Shown here one piece after another: positions 8,054 through 18,108 of a DNA stretch of 64,000 nt. The translations under genes were made by a program, and so were the position numbers. The stretch comes from Cellulomonas xiejunii (GTDB lineage: Bacteria > Actinomycetota > Actinomycetes > Actinomycetales > Cellulomonadaceae): positions 3,782,001-3,846,000 of the forward strand of contig NZ_CP101987.1 of assembly GCF_024508315.1 (NCBI RefSeq). The letters are read 5' to 3'. The notes below the pieces were generated by a model. It had not been told where the DNA came from, did no database searches, and saw nothing but the letters and a program-made list of their open reading frames with translations. Within the stretch, counting starts at the first letter, position 1, and every line of letters begins with the position of its first letter.

Positions 8054-9400
8054 TCACCCCTCCGCGGTCCCCCGCGCCACCGCCGACGCCCGCGACGACT
8101 TGCGCGTCACCAGGTGCAGCAGGACCCCCACGACCATCAGCACCCCGGCGAGCGCCCAGTGCTGCGGCTCCTGCCGCGTGAGCAGGACGAGGCAGGAGAT
8201 CACGGCGAGCACGGGCACGAACGTCGGCGCCCGGAAGTGCGCGTGCTCCACGTGGTCGCGCCGCAGCACGAGCACCGCGATGTTCGTCGACAGGAACACG
8301 AACAGCAGCAGCAGGACGACGGTCGACGCGAGGTCCACGAGCTCGCCCGTGACGGCCAGCAGGATCGCGACGAGCGTCGTGACGACGATCGCGATGCCGG
8401 GCGTGCGGCGCTTGGACAGCACGCGCGCGAGCGGACCGGGCAGCAGCCCGCGCTCGGCCATGCCGTACGAGAGGCGGCTCGCCATGATCATGGTCAGCAG
8501 CGCGCCGTTGGCCACGGCGATGAGTGCGACGACGGCGAACACCCCCGGCGGGACGAGACCCGCGACCCGCACCACCTCGAGCAGCGGGCCCGTGGACTCC
8601 GCGAGGCGGTCCGGCGCGACGACGGCCGGCGCGACGAACCCCAGCAGCAGGTACACGACGCCCGCGGTGAGCAGCGACCCGAACAGCGCGCGGGGGTAGA
8701 CGCGCGAGACGTCCGTGATCTCCTCGGCCAGGTTCGCCGACGTCTCGAACCCGACGAACGAGTAGTACGCGATGAGCGCGGAGGCGAGCACCGCGGTGGC
8801 CACGCCGGTCTCGGCGGGCGGCGCGAACGCCCCGCTCAGGTCGGCGTCGCCGCGGCCGATGACCCAGGCGCCCAGCAGGATGACGACGACGAGGCCGGTG
8901 GTCTCGATCAGGGTCATGACGATGTTGGCGCGCAGCGACTCCTTGATGCCCCACGCGTTGATCAGCGCGACGAGCACGAGGAACACCACGGCCGCGGGCA
9001 CCTGCGGGACGTCGACGAACGCGGTGAGGTACTCCCCGGTGAACGCGAGCGACAGCCCCGCGGCGCTGACGACACCCGCGGAGAGCATGCAGAACCCGAC
9101 GAGGAACGCGACGAGCGGGCTGCGGTACGCCTTCTCCGCGAAGACCGCGGACCCGCCGGCCTTCGGGTACTTGGTGACGAGCTCGGCGTAGGAGAACGCG
9201 GTGAGCAGCGCCATGACCAGCGCGATCCCGAACGCGAGCCACACCAGCCCGCCCGCCTCGCCGGCCATCTCGCCGATCAGCGCGTACACCCCGGCGCCCA
9301 GCACGTCCCCGAGGATGAACAGGAACAGCAGGGGGCCCGTGATCGCCCGGCGCAGCGTGGGAGCGCCTGTGGTCGTCTCGTCCGTCGTGTCGCCGGTCAC
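8054..9400 (-). CDS. APC-superfamily amino-acid permease
   Basis: The 448-residue integral membrane transporter has about twelve hydrophobic segments. Segment 1 carries GDVLGAGVYALIGEMAG, the unwound-helix glycine motif of APC transporters, and segment 6 carries YYSFVGFETSANLAEE. It probably moves an amino acid or related cation across the membrane by proton symport or exchange; the substrate cannot be read from sequence. GTG at 9400 overlaps the stop of the upstream permease (GTGA), so the two permeases are translated together. A longer frame runs back through the neighbour but is only a shadow. Confidence 0.85.
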   Translation of the reverse strand: MTGDTTDETTTGAPTLRRAITGPLLFLFILGDVLGAGVYALIGEMAGEAGGLVWLAFGIALVMALLTAFSYAELVTKYPKAGGSAVFAEKAYRSPLVAFLVGFCMLSAGVVSAAGLSLAFTGEYLTAFVDVPQVPAAVVFLVLVALINAWGIKESLRANIVMTLIETTGLVVVILLGAWVIGRGDADLSGAFAPPAETGVATAVLASALIAYYSFVGFETSANLAEEITDVSRVYPRALFGSLLTAGVVYLLLGFVAPAVVAPDRLAESTGPLLEVVRVAGLVPPGVFAVVALIAVANGALLTMIMASRLSYGMAERGLLPGPLARVLSKRRTPGIAIVVTTLVAILLAVTGELVDLASTVVLLLLFVFLSTNIAVLVLRRDHVEHAHFRAPTFVPVLAVISCLVLLTRQEPQHWALAGVLMVVGVLLHLVTRKSSRASAVARGTAEG

Positions 9401-10878
9401 GCGCCCGATTCTGCGGCAGCCCCTCCGGTCGCGCGCGTCGAGCGCCGCCGCAGAACCTGCGACACGGCGTAGATCCCCACCACCACCGCCACGAGCCCGG
9501 CCGTCGCGGCGAGCTGCGCGCGCGCCGCGTCGTCGGTCAGCATCAGCACGACGACCCCGCCCAGCGCCGCCAGCGTCGCCCACGTCAGCCACGGGTAGCC
9601 CCACATGCGCAGCGGCAGCCCCTCGGGGCCTGCGGCGGCGACCAGCCGGGGCCGCAGCCGCAGCTGCGACACGGCGACCAGCACCCACACCACCAGCAGC
9701 GACGATCCCGCGGCGTTCAGCAGGATGCCGAGCAGCGCGTCGGGCAGCAGCCAGTTCAGCGCGACGGCGACGAGCCCGAGGACGACCGACACCAGCACGG
9801 CGACCCACGGCACGTCGCGCCCCGACACCCGGCGCAGCACGCGCGGACCGTCGCCGCGCCCGGCCAGGGAGAAGGCCATGCGGGACGTCGCGTAGATGTT
9901 GGCGTTGAACGCGGACAGCAGCGCCAGGACGACGACGACCTCCATGAGCCGCGCCGCGCCCGGCAGCCCGGCCAGCTCCAGGACGGCGACGAACGGCCCG
10001 TCGACGAGCTGCGGGGCGTCCCACGGCAGCACGAGCACCATGACGGCGACGGCCCCGACGTAGAACAGCAGGATGCGCCACACGATCGACCGGGTGGCGC
10101 GCGCGACGGCCCGCTGCGGGTCGCGCGCCTCGGCCGACGCGATGGTGACGATCTCGATGCCCCCGAACGCGAAGACCACGACGAGCAGCCCGGCGGCGAT
10201 CCCGCCCAGTCCCGTCGGCGCGAAGCCGCCGTGCCCCAGCAGGTTCGACGTCCCGACGGGCTCGGTCCCGGGCAGCCACCCGAAGGCCAGCGCGACGCCG
10301 ACGACGAGGAACCCGACGATCGCGACGACCTTGATGAGCGCGAACCAGAACTCGAACTCGCCGAACTGCCGTACCCCGACGAGGTTGACGACCGCGAACA
10401 CCGCGACGGCCGCGAGCGCGACGCCCCACTGCGGCACCCCCGGCAGCCACCCGGTGACGATCCGCGCGACCCCGGTGATCTCCACGCCGAGCACCATGAT
10501 GAGCGTGAACCAGTAGACCCACCCGAGGGTGAACCCGGCCCAGCGGCCCAGCGCACGCTCGGCGTAGACGGAGAACGAGCCGCTCGCCGGCACGGCCGCG
10601 GCCATCTCGGCCAGCATCCGCATGACGAGCACGACGAGCAGCCCCGCGACGGCGTACGACACGAGCACGGCCGGCCCGGCCACCGCGATCCCGACGCCGC
10701 TGCCGAGGAAGAGCCCCGCGCCGATCGCCGACCCCAGGCCCATCATCGTCAGGTGCCGCGCCCGCAGGCCGTGCCCGAGGGCGGCGGCGGGGGCGGCGAC
10801 GGACGGCGCGGCAGGGGCGACGACGGAGGGCGCGGCGGGTGCACCGACGGGACCCGCGGCGTCGGGTCGTGGAGACAT
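9397..10878 (-). CDS. Amino-acid permease, AAT/GABA-permease type
   Basis: The 493-residue transporter has a Pro/Ala-rich N-terminal tail of about 35 residues and then about twelve membrane segments. MMGLGSAIGAGLFLGSG is the start signature of the amino acid transporter (AAT) branch, and FAFGGIEIVTIASAEARDP is its segment-6 motif, as in GabP, ProY and LysP. It is likely a proton-coupled uptake system for an amino acid or GABA. It is the first gene of a two-permease operon, with a GTGA overlap to the next gene. A hairpin at 10930-10948 separates it from the MMPL gene. Confidence 0.85.
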   Translation of the reverse strand: MSPRPDAAGPVGAPAAPSVVAPAAPSVAAPAAALGHGLRARHLTMMGLGSAIGAGLFLGSGVGIAVAGPAVLVSYAVAGLLVVLVMRMLAEMAAAVPASGSFSVYAERALGRWAGFTLGWVYWFTLIMVLGVEITGVARIVTGWLPGVPQWGVALAAVAVFAVVNLVGVRQFGEFEFWFALIKVVAIVGFLVVGVALAFGWLPGTEPVGTSNLLGHGGFAPTGLGGIAAGLLVVVFAFGGIEIVTIASAEARDPQRAVARATRSIVWRILLFYVGAVAVMVLVLPWDAPQLVDGPFVAVLELAGLPGAARLMEVVVVLALLSAFNANIYATSRMAFSLAGRGDGPRVLRRVSGRDVPWVAVLVSVVLGLVAVALNWLLPDALLGILLNAAGSSLLVVWVLVAVSQLRLRPRLVAAAGPEGLPLRMWGYPWLTWATLAALGGVVVLMLTDDAARAQLAATAGLVAVVVGIYAVSQVLRRRSTRATGGAAAESGA

Positions 10879-10929
10879 GACGGGGCCTGGCTTCTCTCGC
10901 GTGGGTGACGCGGCCGTCCGGCCGCGTCC

Positions 10930-10948
10930 CCCACGGTAGCCCCGTGGG
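10930..10948 (-). terminator. Possible hairpin terminator after the MMPL gene
   Basis: The inverted repeat CCCACGG / CCGTGGG has a 5-base loop and lies about 64 bp downstream of the MMPL stop, ahead of the permease operon. The stem is short and there is no T-run, so this is tentative. Confidence 0.35.
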
Positions 10949-11011
10949 CGGGGCTCCCCGTCAGCCGGCGCTGCGCTGCGCCTCGACGAGCCACGTGCGC
11001 GCGACGTCGTT

Positions 11012-13228
11012 CTACCGCTGGGCCCCCGGTGCGCCCGTCCCGGCCTCGACCCGTCGAGGCTCGGGCACGGCCGGCGGCGGGACGGGGCCGCGCGGTGCGA
11101 GCGGCGAGGGCTCGACCCGCAGCACGCGCGCCGCCCACACCGGCAGCCACCAGTTCCAGCGGCCCATCATGACGACGGTCGCGGGCACGAGCACCGAACG
11201 CACGACCGTCGCGTCCAGCAGGATGCCGAGCGCGATGCCGGAGGCGAAGATCGCGACGTCGAGCTCCCCGCCGGACGCCATGGACGCGAACGAGAAGAAC
11301 AGGATGAGCGCCGCGTACGTCACGAGGCGCCCCGTCCGGGCCACACCGCGCACCACGGCCAGGCGCGTGTCGCTGGTGCGGTCGTACTCCTCGCGGACGC
11401 GGGACAGGATGAACACCTCGTAGTCCATCGTCAGACCGAAGAGGAACGCGAACAGCGTCACGGGCACGAACGTGCCGATCGCGCCGTCCGCCTGGATGCC
11501 CAGCAGCTCCTGCGTGCCCCAGCCCCACTGCCACACGAGCACCATGGCGCCCAGCACGGCCGCGAACGACAGCAGGTTCATGACGATCGCCTTGAGCGGG
11601 AGCAGCAGCGAACGGAACGCGCGGGCCAGCAGGACGTAGCTGATGAGCGCGACGAGGCCGAGCATCCACAGGAACGTGGCGTACGTGACGTCCACGTAGC
11701 CGATCTGCTGGGTCGCGTTGCCGCCGACGAGGACGCCGTCGGGCACGGCGTCGACGACCGCGTCGAGGGTCGCGCGCCCGCCGGGCGTCCCGCTCTCCTC
11801 GACGGGCAGCACCGTGATCACGGCCGAGCCGTCGCGGCGCCACGCGTCGTCGTCGGGCGCGGCCACGCCGTGGACGCCGGGCAGCGCGCGCAGGTCGTCC
11901 GCGAGCGCGTCGGGGTCCGTACCCGCGGGCACGTACACGTCGAAGGACGTGAGCGTGCCGGTGGGCACCCCGGCGCCGGTGAGGGCGTCGAGGCCGTCCC
12001 GGCCCGGGCCCGCGGACGCGAGGTCGTCGGACGCGGGCACGTCGAGGTTGAGGTTGACCGCGACGCCGCCGAGCAGCACGAGCAGGGTGGTCGCGGCGAT
12101 CGCCGCGGGCCAGCGCCGGTGGACGACCCCCTCGACCCAGCGGGTCCACTGGCGGCTGCCGTCGCGGTCGAGGCGGCTGGGGCGGACGGACGCGCCGTGC
12201 GTGCGGCGGCCCACCCACGACAGCACGAGCGGCAGCATCGTGACGGCCACGAGCGCGGACGTCGCGGTGACGATGGTGCCGCCGATGCCGAGGCTGCGCA
12301 GCAGCGGGATGGGCAGCACGACCATGGTCAGCAGGCCGATCGCGACGGCTCCGGAGGAGAACGCGACGGCGTGCCCGGCGGTGCGCATGGCCGCGTGGAC
12401 GGCCTCGTCGCCGAGGGCGCCCCGGGCCCGTTCCTCGCGCCACCGCGCGACGACGAGCAGCGCGTAGTCGATCGCGATGCCGATGCCGAGCAGCGGCAGC
12501 ATGATGACGGTCGTCTCGTGGACGGTGACGAGCGGGCTGACCAGCAGCAACCCGATGTACGAGATCGGGATCGCGGTGAACGCGGTGAGCAGCGGCACGA
12601 GCGCGAGCCACGAGCGGAACGCCCACGCGAGCACGACGAGCGCGGCGAGGACCGTGAGGGCGAGCTTGACGGGCACGTCGAGCCCGCCGGCGTCGGTCCC
12701 GGTGGCGAGCGGGTCGAGCCCCGTGACGTGCAGGGTCGCACCGGGCGGCAGCTCTGGGGTCATCGCGGCGACGATCACGTCGGTGAGCTGACCGCCCTCG
12801 CCGAGCGCGCTGCCGGGTAGCCCGCCCCGCTCGACCGGTCCGCCGAACACCAGGCCGAACGTGGTGCGGCCGTCGTCGCCGACGAACGCCGGGTCGCCGG
12901 TGTCGGCCCACGACACGACGCGCGCCCCGGCGGCGGTGCCCGCGGCGGCGAACGCGTCACCGAGCGCGTCGCGCACGCCCGGGTCGTCGACGTCGGTGCC
13001 GGGCGGCAGCGTCACGACGGGGACGAACGGGCGCTCGTACCCGCCGGTGCCGTACGTCTCGAGGACCTGCTGGTTGGCCTCGTAGGCGGGCAGGCCGGGG
13101 TACTGGTTCGCCTCGGTCATGTTCGGCAGGAGCAGCGCGATCGCACCGCCGCTGGCGAGGAACAGCAGCACGAGCACCAGGCGCACGGTGCGCCGGTGCC
13201 CCAGGACGTATCTCGAGAGTCTCTCCAT
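11012..13228 (-). CDS. MMPL-family RND transporter
   Basis: The 738-residue membrane protein is built as two similar halves, each with one leading membrane segment, a large extracellular loop and a cluster of five more segments. LLGIGIAIDYALLVVARWREE in the first half and FLFGLTMDYEVFILSRVREE in the second are the conserved MMPL helix 4 motifs, with the Asp-Tyr pair used in proton relay. Such proteins export lipids or small molecules. ATG at 13228 (MERLSRYVLGHRR) fits the family's start. It is transcribed divergently from the two-component pair at 13341, which may control it. Confidence 0.88.
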   Translation of the reverse strand: MERLSRYVLGHRRTVRLVLVLLFLASGGAIALLLPNMTEANQYPGLPAYEANQQVLETYGTGGYERPFVPVVTLPPGTDVDDPGVRDALGDAFAAAGTAAGARVVSWADTGDPAFVGDDGRTTFGLVFGGPVERGGLPGSALGEGGQLTDVIVAAMTPELPPGATLHVTGLDPLATGTDAGGLDVPVKLALTVLAALVVLAWAFRSWLALVPLLTAFTAIPISYIGLLLVSPLVTVHETTVIMLPLLGIGIAIDYALLVVARWREERARGALGDEAVHAAMRTAGHAVAFSSGAVAIGLLTMVVLPIPLLRSLGIGGTIVTATSALVAVTMLPLVLSWVGRRTHGASVRPSRLDRDGSRQWTRWVEGVVHRRWPAAIAATTLLVLLGGVAVNLNLDVPASDDLASAGPGRDGLDALTGAGVPTGTLTSFDVYVPAGTDPDALADDLRALPGVHGVAAPDDDAWRRDGSAVITVLPVEESGTPGGRATLDAVVDAVPDGVLVGGNATQQIGYVDVTYATFLWMLGLVALISYVLLARAFRSLLLPLKAIVMNLLSFAAVLGAMVLVWQWGWGTQELLGIQADGAIGTFVPVTLFAFLFGLTMDYEVFILSRVREEYDRTSDTRLAVVRGVARTGRLVTYAALILFFSFASMASGGELDVAIFASGIALGILLDATVVRSVLVPATVVMMGRWNWWLPVWAARVLRVEPSPLAPRGPVPPPAVPEPRRVEAGTGAPGAQR

Positions 13229-13340
13229 GCGACCAGGGCACCAGAGCGGTCTTCCGTGGCCGTGCGGGAGATCTGGGGAAAGTCTGAGAACCGGCGCGGG
13301 CACCTCGCGGCGCAAGGACGGACCGGGGCAGACTGCCCAG

Positions 13341-14060
13341 ATGGCCGCCACCGCACCCCGCGTGCTCGTCGTCGACGACGAGGCGTTCCTCGCCGACTTC
13401 GTGGCGACGGCGCTGCGCTACGAGGGGTTCGAGACGCGCACCGCGGGCACGTCGGCGCAGGCGGTCGAGAGCGCGCAGAGCTTCGACCCGGACCTCGTGG
13501 TGCTCGACGTGATGCTCCCGGACCGCTCGGGCCTCGACACCTGCCGCGAGCTGCGGCGCCTGGGCCTCGACGCCCCCGTCGTGTTCCTCACGGCCCGTGA
13601 CGCGCAGGCCGACCGCATCGCGGGCCTGACGGTCGGGGGTGACGACTACGTCACCAAGCCGTTCAGCCTCGACGAGCTCGTGCTGCGCGTGCGCGCGGTG
13701 CTGCGCCGCACGGGCGTCCCGACTCCCGACGCCGACACGGACGTCCTGCGCTTCGCGGACCTCGAGGTCGACGTGGCCGCGCACGCGGCGCGCCGCGCGG
13801 GCGAGCTCATCGACCTCACCCCCACCGAGTTCAAGCTGCTGCGCTACCTGACGACGAACGCCGGGCGCGTGCTGTCGAAGCGGCAGATCCTCGACCACGT
13901 GTGGGAGTACGACTTCAACGGCAACGACGGTGTCGTGCAGACGTACGTGTCCTACCTGCGGCGCAAGGTCGACGTGTACTCCCCCGCCCTCATCCACACG
14001 ATCCCGCGCGTCGGCTACGTCATGCGCACGCAGGCGGGCATGCGCCGGCGCGGCGGGTGA
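13341..14060 (+). CDS. OmpR/PhoB-family response regulator
   Basis: The 239-residue regulator has a receiver domain (acidic pair DD near residue 12, phospho-acceptor Asp56 in VVLDVMLPDRSG, Thr in FLTAR, Lys in VTKPFSL) and a C-terminal winged helix ending HTIPRVGYVMR. It binds DNA when phosphorylated by the kinase encoded next. The kinase GTG overlaps its stop codon. The ATG at 13341 lies 113 bp from the divergent MMPL gene, so the shared upstream region is the obvious first target. Confidence 0.9.
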   Translation: MAATAPRVLVVDDEAFLADFVATALRYEGFETRTAGTSAQAVESAQSFDPDLVVLDVMLPDRSGLDTCRELRRLGLDAPVVFLTARDAQADRIAGLTVGGDDYVTKPFSLDELVLRVRAVLRRTGVPTPDADTDVLRFADLEVDVAAHAARRAGELIDLTPTEFKLLRYLTTNAGRVLSKRQILDHVWEYDFNGNDGVVQTYVSYLRRKVDVYSPALIHTIPRVGYVMRTQAGMRRRGG

Positions 14061-15148
14061 GCGGGCCGGAAGCACGGCACGCGCGGTCCCTGCGCGTGCG
14101 GCTGACGGTGCTCGTGACGAGCCTGCTCGCGCTCGGGCTGCTCGCGGCGCTGGGCGGCACGCTCGCGGCGGTGAACGACTGGCGCGGCGACGCGGGGTCG
14201 CTCGGGGAGCTGCAGCAGCGGGTGCGGGCCGCCGCGCTGACGTCCGCGGGTGTCGCGCTGGTGGCGGTCGCGCTGCTGTCCTGGCGCGGGGTGCGCCGCG
14301 CGCTGCGGCCGCTGGACGGGATCGCGCGCGCCGCCGAGGAGATCGGCGCCGCACCGGACCGGGTGACCGGCCGGCGCGTGGCGTCGGGCGACCAGCCCGC
14401 GGAGGTGGCGCGCGTCGCGGTGTCGCTCGACGCGATGCTCGACCAGCTCGACGCCGCCCTGGCGTCGCGCGCCGAGTCCGAGCAGCGGCTGCGGACGTTC
14501 GTGGCGGACGCCGCGCACGAGCTGCGGACCCCGGTGACGACGATCCGCGGGTACGCGGAGCTGTTCGAGCGCGGCGCGCGCGACGACCCGCAGGAGCTGG
14601 CGAAGGTGCTCAGCCGGATCCGGTCCGAGGCCGAGCGGATGGGTGACCTCGTGGACGACCTCGTGCTGCTGGCCCGGCTCGACGAGCAGCGCGAGCTCGA
14701 GCGCGGCCCGGTCGACCTGACGGTGCTCGCGCACGACGCCGCGATGGACGCGCGCGCGGCGGACGGTGAGCGCACGGTCGTCGTCGACGAGGACGGGCCG
14801 GTGGTGGTCGTCGGTGACGAGCCCGCGCTGCGTCAGGTGCTCGCGAACCTGCTGACGAACGTCACGCGGCACACCCCGTCGGGCACGCGTGCGACCGTGC
14901 GGGTGCGCACCGACGGGCCGCACGCCGTGCTGCAGGTGGCCGACGACGGCCCGGGTCTGGCGGCGGAGCACCGCGAGCGGGTGTTCGAGCGGTTCTACCG
15001 GGCCGACGCGGGGCGTGCGCGCGCCACCGGCGGAGCGGGGCTCGGGCTGTCGATCGTCGCCGCGATCGCCCACGCGCACGGCGCGTCGACCGCCGCCGAC
15101 GTCACCCCCGGCGGCGGCACGACCGTCACCCTGCGTCTCCCCCGCTGA
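14057..15148 (+). CDS. Membrane sensor histidine kinase
   Basis: The 363-residue protein has two membrane segments (about residues 15-38 and 58-78) with only a short loop between them, then a HAMP region (RRALRPLDGIARAAEEI), HisKA with FVADAAHELRTPVTTIRGY, and HATPase_c with LTNVTRHTP, DDGPGL and GGAGLGLSIV. The very small outside loop suggests that it senses the membrane or cell envelope rather than a soluble ligand. GTG at 14057 overlaps the response-regulator stop (GTGA), so the pair is coupled. Confidence 0.9.
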   Translation: MSGPEARHARSLRVRLTVLVTSLLALGLLAALGGTLAAVNDWRGDAGSLGELQQRVRAAALTSAGVALVAVALLSWRGVRRALRPLDGIARAAEEIGAAPDRVTGRRVASGDQPAEVARVAVSLDAMLDQLDAALASRAESEQRLRTFVADAAHELRTPVTTIRGYAELFERGARDDPQELAKVLSRIRSEAERMGDLVDDLVLLARLDEQRELERGPVDLTVLAHDAAMDARAADGERTVVVDEDGPVVVVGDEPALRQVLANLLTNVTRHTPSGTRATVRVRTDGPHAVLQVADDGPGLAAEHRERVFERFYRADAGRARATGGAGLGLSIVAAIAHAHGASTAADVTPGGGTTVTLRLPR

Positions 15149-15297
15149 CCGGCTGCCCTCGCCGGCCGGTGACGCCCCGAGGTCGGCGTCCACGGCGACC
15201 ACCTGGGCACCGCGAGTGCGCCACCCCGAACGTCCGAGCCCCCTAGTGTGGCAAGCGTCACCCCCGGGGGCGGGGTGCGGCGCCGGGGGGCGGATGC

Positions 15298-16749
15298 ATG
15301 ACCAGCACGCAGGAGACCGTCGCGCCGGCTGCCGCGCCGACGAAGATGTCGCTGCCCACGCTCACCGCCATGGTCGTCGGCGGCATGGTGGGCGCGGGGG
15401 TGTTCTCGCTCCCCGCGCGGTTCGGCGTCGCGACCGGCGCGCTCGGGGCGCTCATCGCGTGGGCCATCGCGGGCGCCGGCATGCTCATGCTCGCGTTCGT
15501 CTTCCAGAACCTCGCGGTGCGCAAGCCGGACCTGGACTCGGGCGTCTTCATCTACGCCAAGGCGGGGTTCGGGGACTACGTCGGCTTCAACTCGGCGATC
15601 GGGTTCTGGGCGTCGACCGTCGCGGGCAACACCTTCTACTGGGTGTTCATCACCGCGACGCTCGGCGCGTTCTTCGACGCGTTCGGCGACGGCGACACGC
15701 TGCTGGCCGTCGCCGTGTCGACCGTCGGCGTGTGGCTGTTCCACTACCTCATCGCGCGCGGCGTGCGCGACGCGACCGTCATCAACCGCATCGTCACGGT
15801 CTTCAAGGTCCTGCCGATCCTCACGTTCGTCGTCGTGCTCCTCTTCGCCTTCGACGCCGGGGTCTTCGGGGACAACTTCTTCGCGTACGACGACCTCGGC
15901 ACGATGGGCGAGCAGGTCAAGAACACGATGATCATCACGACCTTCGTGTTCCTCGGCATCGAGGGCGCCAGCGTGTACTCGCGGTACGCCAAGCGGCGCG
16001 AGGACGTGGGCCGCGCGACCGTCCTGGGCTTCCTGTCCGTGCTGTCGATCTTCGCGCTCGTCACGCTGTCGTCGTACGCGGTGCTGCCCCGCGCGGAGAT
16101 CGCCGCCACGCGCCAGCCGTCGATGATCGGGGTCTTCGAGTCCGTCGTGGGCCCGTGGGGCGCGACGTTCATCTCCGTCGCCGTCGTCGTGTCCGTGCTG
16201 GGCGCGTACCTGGCGTGGACGCTCATGGCCGCCGAGGTCATGTACCACCCGGCGCGCAACGACGACCTGCCCGAGCTGCTCGGCCGCGAGAACCGTGTCG
16301 GCACGCCCATCATGGCGCTCGTCGCGACGTCGATCGCGGTGCAGGCGCTGCTGCTGCTCACGCTGCTCGTGTCCGACGCCCTGAACTTCATGCTCGACCT
16401 GTGCACGAGCCTCGCGCTCATCCCGTACTTCCTCGCGGCGGCGTACGCGCTGAAGATCGCCATGACCGGTGAGGGCTACGAGGGCGTCGACCCGCGCACG
16501 CAGCGCAGGCACGCGGTCGTCGCGGGCGTCGCGACCGGCTACACGCTGTTCCTGTTCGTCGCCGCGGGGCTGGAGTTCCTGCTGCTGTCGACCGTGATCC
16601 TCGCGCCGCTGACCCTGCTGTACGTCAGGGCGCGCCGCGAGCACCGGCGGCGGCTGTTCACGCCCGCCGAGGCGGTGCTGTGCGCCGTGGTCGTCGCCGG
16701 GGCCGTCGTCGGCGTCCTCGGCCTGGCGACGGGCCGGATCGAGCTGTGA
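15298..16749 (+). CDS. arcD: Arginine:ornithine antiporter (APA family)
   Basis: The 483-residue, roughly twelve-helix transporter has [18 protein letters not shown] in segment 1, [18 protein letters not shown], and [23 protein letters not shown] in segment 6. These are hallmarks of the basic amino acid/polyamine antiporter branch containing ArcD, LysI and YdgI. It would bring arginine in against ornithine or citrulline. It lies 34 bp ahead of the arginine deiminase gene on the same strand, which strongly supports an arginine substrate. A purine-rich GGGGGGCGG precedes the ATG. Confidence 0.85.
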   Translation: MTSTQETVAPAAAPTKMSLPTLTAMVVGGMVGAGVFSLPARFGVATGALGALIAWAIAGAGMLMLAFVFQNLAVRKPDLDSGVFIYAKAGFGDYVGFNSAIGFWASTVAGNTFYWVFITATLGAFFDAFGDGDTLLAVAVSTVGVWLFHYLIARGVRDATVINRIVTVFKVLPILTFVVVLLFAFDAGVFGDNFFAYDDLGTMGEQVKNTMIITTFVFLGIEGASVYSRYAKRREDVGRATVLGFLSVLSIFALVTLSSYAVLPRAEIAATRQPSMIGVFESVVGPWGATFISVAVVVSVLGAYLAWTLMAAEVMYHPARNDDLPELLGRENRVGTPIMALVATSIAVQALLLLTLLVSDALNFMLDLCTSLALIPYFLAAAYALKIAMTGEGYEGVDPRTQRRHAVVAGVATGYTLFLFVAAGLEFLLLSTVILAPLTLLYVRARREHRRRLFTPAEAVLCAVVVAGAVVGVLGLATGRIEL

Positions 16750-16783
16750 GGCGCACGTGACCCCACCCGACGGAAGGACGAGC

Positions 16784-18037
16784 ATGAGCCAGACCGTGTC
16801 CGCAGGCTACGGCGTCCACTCGGAGGTCGGCCGGCTCCGCAAGGTGATGGTCTGCCGCCCGGGGCTCGCGCACCGCCGGCTCACGCCGACCAACAGCGAC
16901 GAGCTGCTGTTCGACGACGTCCTGTGGGTGGAGAACGCTCAGCGCGACCACGCGGACTTCGTCAACAAGCTGACGACCCGCGGCGTGGACGTCGTCGAGC
17001 TGCACGACGTGCTCGCGCAGACCCTGCAGGTCCCCGGCGCTCGGGACTGGCTGCTGGACCGCAAGATCGTGCCCAACCGGGTCGGTCTGGGCCTGGTCGA
17101 CAGCACCCGCGCCTACCTGGAGGAGCTGCCGCCCGTGCGCCTGGCGGAGCTGCTGATCGGCGGCCTGGCGACCATCGACCTGCCGGCGGAGCACCGCCCG
17201 CCCGCGATCGGCCTGGCCCGGGAGTCCACCGGCGCCCGCGAGTACCTCATGCCGCCGCTGCCCAACACCCTCTACACGCGCGACACCACGTGCTGGCTGT
17301 ACGGCGGCTTGACGCTCAACCCCCTGTACTGGCCGGCGCGGCACGACGAGACGCTCATCTACCAGGCGATCTACCTGCACCACCCGGACTACGTCGGCTC
17401 GCGCATCTGGTGGGGCGACCCCGGTGAGGAGTGGGGGCAGGCGACGTTCGAGGGCGGCGACATCATGCCCGTCGGCAACGGCGTGGTCCTCATGGGCATG
17501 AGCGAGCGGACGTCCCGTCAGGCGATCACGCAGGTCGGCGCGGCGCTCTTCGCGCAGGGGGCGGCCGAGCGGGTCGTGGTGGCCGGCATGCCGAAGCTGC
17601 GCGCGGCGATGCACCTCGACACGGTGTTCACGTTCGTCGACCGCGACGTCGTCACGCTGTACCCGACGATCATGGACGCGGTGCACACGTTCACGCTGCT
17701 GCCGTCGGACGCGCGCCCGGGCTTCGACGTCGTCGACGAGGGGTCGGCGGCGTTCACCGACGTGGTGGCCCGCGCCATGGGCCTGGACTCGCTGCGGACC
17801 ATCGACACCGGCGGCGACGTCTACGAGTCGGAGCGTCAGCAGTGGGACTCCGGCAACAACGCCGTCGCCCTCGAGCCCGGCGTCGTGTTCACCTACGACC
17901 GCAACACCCTGACCAACACGCTGCTGCGCAAGGCGGGCATCGAGGTCATCACGATCGTCGGCGCGGAGCTGGGCCGCGGGCGCGGCGGTGGCCACTGCAT
18001 GACGTGCCCGATCGTGCGGGACCCGGTGGAGTGGTGA
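16784..18037 (+). CDS. arcA: Arginine deiminase
   Basis: This 417-residue cytoplasmic enzyme hydrolyses L-arginine to L-citrulline and ammonia, the first step of the arginine deiminase pathway. Family motifs are all present: [44 protein letters not shown], and the C-terminal [10 protein letters not shown] with the nucleophilic Cys at about residue 405. ATG at 16784 follows GGAAGGACG. The antiporter gene is immediately upstream. Ornithine carbamoyltransferase (arcB) and carbamate kinase (arcC) are not in this window, so ATP formation from citrulline would need genes elsewhere. Confidence 0.95.
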   Translation: MSQTVSAGYGVHSEVGRLRKVMVCRPGLAHRRLTPTNSDELLFDDVLWVENAQRDHADFVNKLTTRGVDVVELHDVLAQTLQVPGARDWLLDRKIVPNRVGLGLVDSTRAYLEELPPVRLAELLIGGLATIDLPAEHRPPAIGLARESTGAREYLMPPLPNTLYTRDTTCWLYGGLTLNPLYWPARHDETLIYQAIYLHHPDYVGSRIWWGDPGEEWGQATFEGGDIMPVGNGVVLMGMSERTSRQAITQVGAALFAQGAAERVVVAGMPKLRAAMHLDTVFTFVDRDVVTLYPTIMDAVHTFTLLPSDARPGFDVVDEGSAAFTDVVARAMGLDSLRTIDTGGDVYESERQQWDSGNNAVALEPGVVFTYDRNTLTNTLLRKAGIEVITIVGAELGRGRGGGHCMTCPIVRDPVEW

Positions 18038-18070
18038 GCGGGACCGGGCACCGTGCCGGGCGATGAGCGC

Positions 18071-18102
18071 TGCATGCAATCTGCATGCAGGAGCAGTACG
18101 AT
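18071..18102 (+). promoter_or_regulatory. Candidate promoter/operator of the toxin-antitoxin operon
   Basis: Two copies of the self-complementary octamer TGCATGCA, at 18071-18078 and 18082-18089, start 11 bp apart, about one helical turn. They sit just ahead of a -10-like TACGAT (18097-18102). That hexamer would place transcription at or next to the antitoxin ATG at 18109, so the mRNA may be leaderless. Ribbon-helix-helix antitoxins typically bind such short inverted repeats over their own promoter. Confidence 0.5.
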
Positions 18103-18108
18103 GACAGC

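Noticed and set aside
8054..10522. A single 822-codon reading of the permease region
   Set aside because: Only the last 448 codons from GTG at 9400 show a transporter; the front is an Arg/Ala-rich shadow of the upstream permease.
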